Positions 33,651-41,328 of a stretch of 64,000 nt of DNA are shown here, in pieces. This DNA is from a virus, in IMG/VR virus record IMGVR_UViG_3300033149_006567, positions 33,843 to 97,842 of that record. One strand, given 5' to 3'. A program made the translations under genes and the position numbers. Every line of letters starts with the position of its first letter. Positions within the stretch are counted from its first letter, which is position 1. A model generated the notes under the pieces. It made no database searches, was not told the origin of the DNA, and worked only from the letters and a program-made list of their open reading frames with translations.

Positions 33651-36599
33651 ATGCCTAAGATCAAGAATCTTGAAGAACTGATGGACAAGTTGACCCCTAA
33701 GCTTGAACATTATCTTCGTTCTTTCGGGATAGAAACTGAAAGAAACTTTAGCTGCATTAGCCCCGACCATGAAGACAGAAACCCATCTTGCAGTATTCAA
33801 GGAAATGACAAGAGGACCTTTTTTTGTCATGGCTGTGGGATCGAAGGCGGGATATTCGCTGCTTGCCACTATCTAGAAGGCAAGCCTTTGCATGGGCAGC
33901 ATTTTGTCCAGGAAAATGTTCGTTATTTAGCGGATAAGTTTGGCATAGAATACGAGATGGAAGAGGCCTCTGAGGCGGAGTTGTATCGGTTTGACACTCT
34001 GCGGGCTTACCAAGCGGCCGCCGAATACATCCGAAGAGTTCCCAAAAGCAAGAAGGCTCTAAAAGAGATTAAGAGGCGGGGATGGACTGAAGAATTGTGT
34101 TTTCGCGAGGGAGTAGGCGCTGTTGAAGATTTTAAAAGCTTTAGGGAGTATCTAAAGGACAAGGGGTTTGCCGCAGGGTTTCTAGATGACATAGACCTTG
34201 GTCGCAAGGACATGTTTAACGAAGAAAACCTCATTTTTACTATTCGAGATGAAACGGGTCACCCCGTAGGCTTTGCCTGTAAAATTTTATCTGACTACAA
34301 CAAGGGCGCCAAGTACGTAAATCAAAAAACCACTGGCCAGAAGTGCAATATCTACAAAAAGGGAGAGCGTCTTTACGGGTTTGATTATGTCATGCAGGTT
34401 TTTCGGGATGACCCCCCATTTATCTATGTGTTTGAAGGTTACAGTGACGTTCTGACAGCTCGTCAGAATGGTATCGAAAATTGTTGTGCCGTTGGGGGTG
34501 TAAATTTTACCTATGAGCATCTTAGGCTCTTAAAGACCAATAACTTTTACAAGATATGCCTGTGTTTGGACGGAGATGCGAGAGGACAGGGAGCCACATC
34601 TCGTTTATTAGATAATATATTCTCTGATCATAAAGATGTAGACTTATATGTCATAGATATTCCCGAAGAAGAGGATCCTGACGGTTACATCAGGAAACAT
34701 GGAATAGAAAAATTTAAAAGGCTCCAGCAAAAAACGGCCTTTGAGTGGCGGCTCAACCAGTTCGAAGACTTAGGAGATGATGAGGCTATTTGCGCGGCCA
34801 TGATACCTCTTGTGGTAAATGAGCCCAGCTATATTAAGCAAGAAAAGATGGTCAGTCTTCTTTCTAATCACACAGGAATTTCCCTTCAAGCTATCCAAAG
34901 CGAAGTCCAACGTCAGCAGAGTGACTTTGAGAACAAAAAATCCCTGGAGAGGCGAGATATCATTAAGAGAATGATAAAGCGCCTAGAATTTGATCCCGGA
35001 CAAGCCGAAGGGGTAATAGCAGAGACCGAGTCAGAGTTGCATAATTTGATGCGTAAGTATAACGAGGACTCACTCTCTCCCGATTCTTTTCTCAGCCTCC
35101 TAGAAGCCCAGAAACGAGAGCAAGAAGAGAAGGGAGACGAGTTTAGTGGATTCATACTTGGAGAAGATCTAGAGGAGTTTCAGAACGTTTTAAATGGAGA
35201 GTGGAAGGAAGATGTTTTTTGTGTGCTTGGGGGCAGAAGTAACGCCGGGAAGTGCCTTCCGGAAAGTGCAATGGTACTAACTGGTTCAGGAGAATACAAA
35301 AGCATCAAGGATATGGTTGAAGGAAAAGACGATAGCGTGATAGCGATGGATAAGTTTCATAAAATGGTCCCAGCTAAGGTCATCGGTTGGCAAAATGTTG
35401 GAGAGAAACAATGCGCTAATATCAAAACGATTGACGGGATAAGTATCGAGGCCGCTTATACTCATCCGTTTTATACGCTGAACGGGTGGAAAAAAGTGTC
35501 GGAATTGCAAAAAGGAGATAGGGTCGCCATTGCTTCAGATTTGACCTGTTTGAACAAGGGGTATGAACGAGGCATTTCTGGAGATGACACTGAACTTCTG
35601 GGGCACCATATAGGAGACGGAGCTATTACTGAAGGAGATATATGCTTTGCGGAAATCACAGAAATAGAAAACGTTGGGAGAAAGGAGTGCTATGACCTGG
35701 AAGTCGAAAAGCATCATACTTTCTTGGCTAATGATTTTGTAGTGCACAATAGCAGCTTGTGCGTAAAACTCGGAGTGGCTATTGCGTCTCATTTGGAGAA
35801 TGATGCTTGTGTTATTTACCATTCGATAGATGATTCGGCCAGGCAAATACTTCCCAAGTTTGTTTGTGTTTCCGAAGGCAGTCGTTTATTAGAGATTAAC
35901 CAGGTGGTGAATCCTGGATACCATATGGCCCAAGGACGAAAAGATATTGTGCAGCGAAGGAATGCTGGGTATGAGACTCTTCGCCAATTAGGGGCTGAGG
36001 GACGATTGATTCTTAAGGATTCGGGGAATGGAAATTCTCTGGCTTTTTCGGAGTCTCTTGTTAAGTACTATAGAAGCAAATACCCCTCTAGGCGCCTTGT
36101 TTATATATTAGATAACTTTCACAAACTCAGCGACCTTGCCAGTTCTGATGTAGATCAAGGGACCTATAAGGCTATGTCTCAGCGGATAAAAGAGATGGCA
36201 TGTAAGTATAGGGCTGCTGTGATTGCTACTGTTGAATACACTAAGCTTGTGCCGGGAACTCGTCCAACCAACTATAATATATCCAATAGCGTACAAATAG
36301 ACTATGACGCCAATTTAGCCCTACACCTTTATAATGAGCTTCACGAGATTAGAGGCCGGGCTGAAAATTATCATGTTGTCACTGTTAATTCTGAAGTAAT
36401 GAAGCTCCCCCGTATTGAAATGGATTTTGGAAAGAACAAGATCACAGATTTTAAGGGAAGTCTTTGCTTTAATTTCTATCCATATTGCTCAGATATAGAG
36501 GGGGTTCGGTGGGACGAAGTAGAGAGGGAGAAAGAAGAGAGAAAGCCGGAGCCTTCGAGTAGCTCGAGTTCTGGGAGGTATGAGAATATTTTTAAATAG
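33651..36599 (+). CDS. T7-type primase-helicase with an intein in the Walker A motif
   Basis: The ATG at 33651 (MPKIKNLEELMDKL) gives a 982-residue precursor, about 816 after splicing. A CHC2-type zinc finger is at the N-terminus (C35, H40, C59, C62). A TOPRIM domain follows, with YVFEGYSDVLTARQ near 258 and CLCLDGDARGQGA near 303. The RecA-like helicase has Walker A GGRSNAGK-SS, split by the intein after K534, Walker B LVYILDNFHKL near 817 and NLALHLYNE beyond. It would prime and unwind at the replication fork. Its C-terminus is Glu/Ser-rich. Confidence 0.85.
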   Translation: MPKIKNLEELMDKLTPKLEHYLRSFGIETERNFSCISPDHEDRNPSCSIQGNDKRTFFCHGCGIEGGIFAACHYLEGKPLHGQHFVQENVRYLADKFGIEYEMEEASEAELYRFDTLRAYQAAAEYIRRVPKSKKALKEIKRRGWTEELCFREGVGAVEDFKSFREYLKDKGFAAGFLDDIDLGRKDMFNEENLIFTIRDETGHPVGFACKILSDYNKGAKYVNQKTTGQKCNIYKKGERLYGFDYVMQVFRDDPPFIYVFEGYSDVLTARQNGIENCCAVGGVNFTYEHLRLLKTNNFYKICLCLDGDARGQGATSRLLDNIFSDHKDVDLYVIDIPEEEDPDGYIRKHGIEKFKRLQQKTAFEWRLNQFEDLGDDEAICAAMIPLVVNEPSYIKQEKMVSLLSNHTGISLQAIQSEVQRQQSDFENKKSLERRDIIKRMIKRLEFDPGQAEGVIAETESELHNLMRKYNEDSLSPDSFLSLLEAQKREQEEKGDEFSGFILGEDLEEFQNVLNGEWKEDVFCVLGGRSNAGKCLPESAMVLTGSGEYKSIKDMVEGKDDSVIAMDKFHKMVPAKVIGWQNVGEKQCANIKTIDGISIEAAYTHPFYTLNGWKKVSELQKGDRVAIASDLTCLNKGYERGISGDDTELLGHHIGDGAITEGDICFAEITEIENVGRKECYDLEVEKHHTFLANDFVVHNSSLCVKLGVAIASHLENDACVIYHSIDDSARQILPKFVCVSEGSRLLEINQVVNPGYHMAQGRKDIVQRRNAGYETLRQLGAEGRLILKDSGNGNSLAFSESLVKYYRSKYPSRRLVYILDNFHKLSDLASSDVDQGTYKAMSQRIKEMACKYRAAVIATVEYTKLVPGTRPTNYNISNSVQIDYDANLALHLYNELHEIRGRAENYHVVTVNSEVMKLPRIEMDFGKNKITDFKGSLCFNFYPYCSDIEGVRWDEVEREKEERKPEPSSSSSSGRYENIFK
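35253..35750 (+). mobile_element. Mini-intein in the helicase P-loop
   Basis: These 166 codons run from Cys (CLPESAMVLTGSGEYKSIKDM, block A) through AAYTHPFYTLNGWKKVSEL (block B). They end with GRKECYDLEVEKHHTFLANDF (block F) and VVHN followed by Ser. The splice residues are intact. The short piece ELLGHHIGDGAI is what remains of a LAGLIDADG motif; the rest of the homing endonuclease is gone. The insertion lies between K and S of the GKS motif, a favoured site for inteins in phage helicases. Confidence 0.85.
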
Positions 36600-36607
36600 G
36601 AATTTTC

Positions 36608-37372
36608 GTGGGAACTATTGAAGTCTTTTTTTTGATTTTAGGACTGGCTATAGTTTGTGAGGCAATCGATGCTTCTATTGGGATGGGTTATGGTACCATT
36701 TTGAGCCCTTTGCTGATAATATTAGGGTTTTCGCCTCTTGTTGTCGCCCCAAGTATCTTGCTGTCTCAAGCCTTGGGGGGAGGTATCGCTGCGTTTAAGC
36801 ACCATCATTATGGCAATGTGTCATTTCTTCCGAAGTCTATAAACTTAAAGTCGGGGCTATTGATTGGGGGGCTGGGTTTGGTGGCGGTGACTGGCTCGGC
36901 CTTTTTGGCTGTTTCAGTCCCAAAGTATATACTGAAAACCTATATCGGGGTTGTTGTTTTAGCCATGGGGGGGCTTCTTTTAGCGAATCTAAGGTTCTCT
37001 TTTTCTTGGCTAAAGATGTTAACGTTGAGTATCGTTGGCGCGTTTAATAAAGGCTGGTTCGGTGGTGGTTTTGGACCGATTACTACTTCTGGGCAAATTA
37101 TTGTAGGGCAAGACCACAAGAATGCTATCGGGGTAACCACTTTCGCAGAGGTTCCGATTTGTTTAGCTGGATTTTTAACCTTCTTGCTAATCAACGGAAC
37201 GGGCCTTTTTTCTTTTCCTCTTATTTATGCCATGTGCCTTGGGGCTATGATAGGAGCCCCCCTGGGTGCCAGAGTAACTAAATGGATTAAGCTCGCCCAT
37301 ATGAGATACTTTGTCGGAGCAACAGTTCTTGTATTGGGAGCCTGGACTCTCTTAAAAACTTGGGTATTTTAA
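36608..37372 (+). CDS. TauE/SafE (TSUP) family membrane permease
   Basis: The GTG start is 8 bases after an AGGA site and gives 254 residues with about seven or eight hydrophobic segments. The pattern EAIDASIGMGYGTILSPLLI near the N-terminus, repeated in the second half as GWFGGGFGPITTSGQIIVG, is the internal duplication of TSUP carriers. These move sulfite, sulfate, sulfonates or organic acids across the inner membrane. It is unusual in a phage. The sulfotransferase genes upstream make a sulfur substrate plausible, but nothing in the sequence fixes the substrate or direction. Confidence 0.75.
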   Translation: MGTIEVFFLILGLAIVCEAIDASIGMGYGTILSPLLIILGFSPLVVAPSILLSQALGGGIAAFKHHHYGNVSFLPKSINLKSGLLIGGLGLVAVTGSAFLAVSVPKYILKTYIGVVVLAMGGLLLANLRFSFSWLKMLTLSIVGAFNKGWFGGGFGPITTSGQIIVGQDHKNAIGVTTFAEVPICLAGFLTFLLINGTGLFSFPLIYAMCLGAMIGAPLGARVTKWIKLAHMRYFVGATVLVLGAWTLLKTWVF

Positions 37373-37385
37373 AAAGGAGTTTTAG

Positions 37386-38507
37386 ATGACTGTGAATTTT
37401 GTTGACATTCCGGGGCAATGGGCCCCCTTGCAAGACAAAATTTTTGAGGAGATGAAGGAGGCGGCCAACAAGGGGGCTTTCGTCGGGGGAGAAAATCTTA
37501 AGCGATTCGAATCAAGTTTGGCTGACTATGTTGGTGTTGACCATGCCATTGCGTGTAATTCTGGTACAGCGGCCCTTCAGTTGATTCTGATGGGACTCGG
37601 GGTAGGTCCGGGTGACGAAGTAATTCTTCCCGTTAATACTTTTATTGCTACTTATTTTGCCGTTCAGCATGTTGGTGCAACAGCGGTATTGGTTGACTGC
37701 GAAAGCCAAGGATACACTATAGACCCCTTCTTGGTTAGGATGGCCGTTACGGATAAGACTAAGGCCATAATAGCCGTACATTTGTATGGTCAATGTGCCC
37801 TAATGGAGGAACTCGCCGAAATTGCCGACGACTACAACCTTTTTCTAATAGAGGATTCCGCCCAAGCCCTAGGAGCCCAAAGAAACGGCAAGATGACTGG
37901 CTCTATTGGCTTTGCGGCAGGAATAAGTTTTTATCCAGCTAAAAACTTGGGTGCTTGGGGAGAGGGTGGAGCTGTTACCACGAACGATGACTTACTTGCC
38001 AAGCGTATTAGACGGATACTTGATCAGGGACAAAAAGAAAAGTATGTACACACAGAGTTAGGACATAATTTTCGTCTTCCTCCTCTGCAATCTATCCCAC
38101 TTTATTATGGCCTGAAGGAGCTCGATGATTGGAACAATAATCGGCGTTCTGCGGCAGACATGTATCGGGCCGGGATAGAGAGAGAAGGAAGTTGCCCCGT
38201 TGAATTAGAGGGAAATAGGCACGTTTATCATTTGTTTGAGTTCAATGCGGGTGGTTATCGGGATGAGCTTAAGGAATATTTGGCGGAGAAAAATATACCC
38301 GTTGGGCTACATTATCCTCGCCTAATTTGTGATCAACCTATTTTTTGCAAACGGAGTCGAACAAGTTACTGCATGGGAGACAAGATGTTTTTTAAGGCTC
38401 GCCATGTAGTCCGCAAACTTTTGTCCCTCCCCATGCACCCTCTGATGTCCAAGGGGGACGTAAATGAAATTTGTGGTGCGATAAAGGATTTTTACGACAG
38501 CTTGTGA
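37386..38507 (+). CDS. DegT/DnrJ/EryC1-family sugar aminotransferase (WbpE-like)
   Basis: The 373-residue protein has the family's full length and motifs: HAIACNSGTAALQLILMGLG, DEVILPVNTFIATYFAV, LIEDSAQALGAQ and the PLP lysine region ISFYPAKNLGAWGEGGAV. These PLP enzymes transfer amino groups to keto-sugar nucleotides; WbpE makes the 3-amino sugar of UDP-GlcNAc3NA. The ATG follows AAGGAG. Its 3' end overlaps by 16 bases the 3' end of an N-acyltransferase on the opposite strand, the enzyme expected to act next. Confidence 0.8.
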   Translation: MTVNFVDIPGQWAPLQDKIFEEMKEAANKGAFVGGENLKRFESSLADYVGVDHAIACNSGTAALQLILMGLGVGPGDEVILPVNTFIATYFAVQHVGATAVLVDCESQGYTIDPFLVRMAVTDKTKAIIAVHLYGQCALMEELAEIADDYNLFLIEDSAQALGAQRNGKMTGSIGFAAGISFYPAKNLGAWGEGGAVTTNDDLLAKRIRRILDQGQKEKYVHTELGHNFRLPPLQSIPLYYGLKELDDWNNNRRSAADMYRAGIEREGSCPVELEGNRHVYHLFEFNAGGYRDELKEYLAEKNIPVGLHYPRLICDQPIFCKRSRTSYCMGDKMFFKARHVVRKLLSLPMHPLMSKGDVNEICGAIKDFYDSL

Positions 38508-38962
38508 GCCGGATTTCCCACCCAGATCTCTCCTGCCGGTACGTCTTTTGTGACAACAGCTCCAGCCCCTATTAGGGCTCCTTCTCCGATAGTAATCCCA
38601 CAAAGAATAGTGGCGTTTGACCCTATTGAGGCACCCTTTTTCACTACTGTTTCTTCGCAAGTCCAATCGTCAGCCCCTTCTAGGGAGCCATTTGGATTAC
38701 AGGAGCGAGGAAGCCGGTCATTGATAAACATTACCCCATGTCCGACAAAGACTTCGTTTTCTATTCTGACGCCAGAACATATGAAGGAGTGAGAGCTTAT
38801 TTTACAGCGTTCACCGATGACTACGCCCTCTTGTATTTCTGTAAAAGGCCCGATAAACGTGTCAGAACCTATTTCGCAGTCATATAGATTGACGGGAAAG
38901 ACGCATCGAACGTTTTCGCCCTCTTTGACGTCGTCTCTTACTTGGCAACGATAAGTTTTCAT
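38492..38962 (-). CDS. Left-handed beta-helix N-acetyltransferase (WbpD-like)
   Basis: The 156-residue product shows hexapeptide repeats (CEIGSDTFIGPFTEIQEGV, VRIENEVFVGHGVMFIND, VVKKGASIGSNATIL, ITIGEGALIGAGAVV) and ends GEIWVGNPAHKLS. FVGHGVMFINDRLPR with the Asn/Asp pair resembles the active-site loop of WbpD/WlbB-type UDP-amino-sugar N-acetyltransferases. It is closer to that group than the protein at 31844. It lies convergent to the aminotransferase and downstream of three small genes driven by the divergent promoter. Confidence 0.75.
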   Translation of the reverse strand: MKTYRCQVRDDVKEGENVRCVFPVNLYDCEIGSDTFIGPFTEIQEGVVIGERCKISSHSFICSGVRIENEVFVGHGVMFINDRLPRSCNPNGSLEGADDWTCEETVVKKGASIGSNATILCGITIGEGALIGAGAVVTKDVPAGEIWVGNPAHKLS

Positions 38963-39162
38963 GCTGAAGTTTGTAGAATGCCGAGTTGACTTTCTATGTC
39001 ATCAAGGCTACTTTTAATCTCCTCTATCTCTTGTTGTCTTAGGGCATAAAGTTGTCTCAGCTGCTGTATGGATGCAAGATTTTGCACAGCTGTCTGAAGA
39101 TCCGTAATTGCTTGCTCTATGGCCAAAAGTCTTGACTCAAGTTGCTCTGTTGTCATTGCCAT
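38959..39162 (-). CDS. Small coiled-coil protein
   Basis: The ATG at 39162 lies 7 bases after AAGGAG. It gives 67 residues of almost pure coiled coil (LESRLLAIEQAITDLQTAV, LRQQEIEEIKSSLDDIE). Its last bases overlap the next start. No function is recognised. The set of three small genes here (this, a two-TM protein and a TM-coiled-coil protein) might form an envelope complex. Confidence 0.55.
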   Translation of the reverse strand: MAMTTEQLESRLLAIEQAITDLQTAVQNLASIQQLRQLYALRQQEIEEIKSSLDDIESQLGILQTSA

Positions 39163-39380
39163 TTTGAAACTCCTTGTGGCCTCTGGGGTTTTATACTGTT
39201 GTCGCTGGCTTTTTCCTTGACCCATTGTTCTGCGACACGTCCGCCACAAAGAAGGGCGAATAGTGTCCCAATTGCTCCGCAAATCACGGGCGTCTGGGAC
39301 AGGTCTAGGGGGGCTATCCCGCAAATAACCAGTAGGGCAAGGCAAAATCCTAGGAGTTTTACGCTAATTAGTTTAGTCAT
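39153..39380 (-). CDS. Small membrane protein, two TM segments
   Basis: The 75-residue product has a hydrophobic segment at residues 5-22 and another at about 32-46, joined by a short loop, with a charged C-terminus. This topology occurs in small phage holins, but no holin family is recognised and the endolysin genes are elsewhere. Its start overlaps the stop of the upstream gene. Confidence 0.5.
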   Translation of the reverse strand: MTKLISVKLLGFCLALLVICGIAPLDLSQTPVICGAIGTLFALLCGGRVAEQWVKEKASDNSIKPQRPQGVSKWQ

Positions 39381-39712
39381 CTATCTTTTCCAAGTATCAG
39401 TTCCAAGATTCTTTGTACGGTTTTCGCGATATCGTCGACTTTTTTCTCGGTATTTTCTGTTTTTTCTTTGATAGTCGCTATATCTGAAACGAGTGTGCTG
39501 ACCTTTTTGGCCGTAGAAGACCGCTCTTCGTAAGCAATTTTGACGTCCTCTTTGAGGCCGTCTATCTCTGCGCTTTTTCCTCCGTAAGAATACGCAAAGG
39601 ATCCTAGGGAGGTCAATAGGGCTACTGCCGATGCTATGGCTGTTATATACGAGAATAGTTTTAATTTTTCTTTTGAAGGAGAGTCAGTGTTTTTCGCGAC
39701 GGCTTTGGGCAT
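39377..39712 (-). CDS. Membrane-anchored coiled-coil protein
   Basis: The 111-residue product has a basic N-terminus, one membrane segment at about 22-42 (SYITAIASAVALLTSLGSFA) and then a coiled coil to the end. It is the first gene after the minus-strand promoter. It resembles small phage envelope proteins of unknown role; a spanin or holin-partner role is a guess. Confidence 0.5.
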   Translation of the reverse strand: MPKAVAKNTDSPSKEKLKLFSYITAIASAVALLTSLGSFAYSYGGKSAEIDGLKEDVKIAYEERSSTAKKVSTLVSDIATIKEKTENTEKKVDDIAKTVQRILELILGKDR

Positions 39713-39744
39713 GAGAGGCTCCCGAAATCATTATCCTGTAAATA

Positions 39745-39773
39745 AGTATATCATTTTCCTTTGAGCTTGACAA
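39745..39773 (-). promoter_or_regulatory. Minus-strand sigma70-type promoter of a divergent pair
   Basis: Read on the minus strand, TTGTCA (39773-39768) and TATACT (39750-39745) are 17 bases apart, upstream of the gene that starts at 39712. Its -35 box shares five bases with the -35 box of the plus-strand promoter. Confidence 0.6.
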
Positions 39774-39796
39774 GCTGGGGGTAAGCGCGATATAAT
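39767..39796 (+). promoter_or_regulatory. Consensus sigma70 promoter, plus strand
   Basis: TTGACA (39767-39772) and TATAAT (39791-39796) are exact consensus boxes with an 18-base spacer. It precedes the plus-strand operon 39857-45918 by about 60 bases. It is the best promoter seen in the window. Confidence 0.75.
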
Positions 39797-39856
39797 AGAC
39801 AGGTAACTGCCTAGGAGTTTTCGTGTTTTCCCGTTCACAGCCAAGAGGAGTAAGAG

Positions 39857-40033
39857 ATGCCGATGTACGACTATGTCTGTACTGAGTGCGGAAGGGTTCA
39901 GGAAAAAACTCACAAAATTTCAGAAAATAATACCGAGCCCTGTGAAGAATGCGGGGCTCCTCCAGAAAGTCTAGAGAAAAAATTTTCTTCTTTTTCCAAA
40001 CATGTTAGCTGGACGACCTGGAGAGTGCGATGA
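39857..40033 (+). CDS. FmdB-type small zinc-ribbon protein
   Basis: The 58-residue protein begins MPMYDYVCTECGRVQEK and continues EPCEECGAPPESL, the CxxC...CxxC pattern and start of the FmdB/zinc-ribbon family. A GAGGAG site precedes the ATG. The stop overlaps the next start (ATGA). It is the first gene of the plus-strand operon behind the consensus promoter, suggesting a regulatory or nucleic-acid-binding role; the family has no firm function. Confidence 0.75.
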   Translation: MPMYDYVCTECGRVQEKTHKISENNTEPCEECGAPPESLEKKFSSFSKHVSWTTWRVR

Positions 40034-41001
40034 AATCTTTTTTGAAAAAACATTGGAAGGCTATTTTGCGAATATTTTTTGCACTTCTTGCGGGCTTAGC
40101 CATACTGTGGGGGCTTCGAGAAGTGCGAGATTTGATTACCTCCAATTTTGAAAGGGGAGAGTCCCTCGCATTAGCTCAGACAGACCTCGAAGCGGCTGAA
40201 ACTTATGGGGTATTTACCCGCAAAAAACTCCGAGAGGTTCAGGCTAAGTACAAGGGCCTCTTAGATGACTATAATGACAGAGTTTCTGCATATGCGGAAC
40301 TTAAGGCCGAATACGACTATCAGCAAAGCCACCAAGTTTCTGCTACTTCATCTGTTCCAGATGGAAATTCTCTCTCCATTGACGGCTGTTCTGTAGAAAA
40401 GTGCTACAAGATGCTGGAAGGAGAGAGCTTCAGCATAGAATACGCCGACTACCATATTGAAATTACCGGGAAATTTTGGCGCTCCTATGGGTCGAAATGG
40501 AACTGTGCGTTGGGATACATACTTCATCAGCGTTTTGCCCTCGAAATTTTGGAAACAGAAAACCTGGATACTGGCAAAAAGAAAATGCATGCCTCTCTTT
40601 ATGAGCTAGACGGAGAAGAGAAGGCCATCAGGCTTAAAGTAAAAGAGTTTAAGGTGGTCCACAACTATGAAGGCCAAAAAGTCGGGATGGTTTGGTGGGC
40701 TCCTAATATAAAGCTTGGGATCCATCAGCCTCTTTATACCACCACCAGCTGGTTCCCAGCAGGAACGCTGGGAGTTTCCTTTAGCAAATATGTATCCCCC
40801 AAAAGGGGCGATATACTTAATTTCTTCCAGGTGGGAGTCGGGTTCAGCCCCAAGAAGGATTTTAAATTTATGATAACTCCAGTCTCGTATAATTTAGGAG
40901 CTTATATACCCTTAATAAGCGACTTATGGCTTGGAGCAGACCTAGGTGTCAATTTGGAGAGTAAACTGTCTTTCGGTATATCACTTACTACGAACTTGTG
41001 A
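40030..41001 (+). CDS. Membrane-anchored protein with coiled coil and beta-rich C-terminal domain
   Basis: The 323-residue product has a basic N-terminus, one membrane segment at about 13-31 (ILRIFFALLAGLAILWGLR) and a coiled coil at about 45-105. The C-terminal domain alternates polar and aromatic/hydrophobic residues and ends with strand-like pieces (GAYIPLISDLWLGADLGVNL, LSFGISLTTNL) resembling outer-membrane beta strands. An envelope-spanning role is possible. It starts within the stop of the zinc-ribbon gene. Confidence 0.55.
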   Translation: MKSFLKKHWKAILRIFFALLAGLAILWGLREVRDLITSNFERGESLALAQTDLEAAETYGVFTRKKLREVQAKYKGLLDDYNDRVSAYAELKAEYDYQQSHQVSATSSVPDGNSLSIDGCSVEKCYKMLEGESFSIEYADYHIEITGKFWRSYGSKWNCALGYILHQRFALEILETENLDTGKKKMHASLYELDGEEKAIRLKVKEFKVVHNYEGQKVGMVWWAPNIKLGIHQPLYTTTSWFPAGTLGVSFSKYVSPKRGDILNFFQVGVGFSPKKDFKFMITPVSYNLGAYIPLISDLWLGADLGVNLESKLSFGISLTTNL

Positions 41002-41013
41002 AAGGACTTACGA

Positions 41014-41328
41014 ATGCTGGTCAAAGTATGTAAGACAGAATATGGAGAATTTGGTGAAATAACAGACATTCCAGAAGAGGCCATAAGGCAAAACTGCACT
41101 TATATAGCTGCTCGAAATGGACAGCTTACAAGGGCTTTATTGCGGGCGCTTCAGGCGACAGGCTGGTGGGAACTTAAGGCGGCTGGATTTTTAGATCCTA
41201 GAGGACGCATAATTTCTGAGAAATTTCTTTCGTTTGATATTGTTTACTTTGCCCACCCCTCGAGGGTCTATAGGCCCGTGCGAAAAGTTTACGAACAATT
41301 GATCGAGGCGGTGAGAAAGCTCGTATGA
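41014..41328 (+). CDS. Unrecognised small protein
   Basis: This 104-residue mixed alpha/beta protein starts after a GAAAGGA site and overlaps the next gene by ATGA. No motif was recognised. The neighbouring gene is a Cas4-like protein, so it may take part in DNA handling, but that is only context. Confidence 0.5.
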   Translation: MLVKVCKTEYGEFGEITDIPEEAIRQNCTYIAARNGQLTRALLRALQATGWWELKAAGFLDPRGRIISEKFLSFDIVYFAHPSRVYRPVRKVYEQLIEAVRKLV

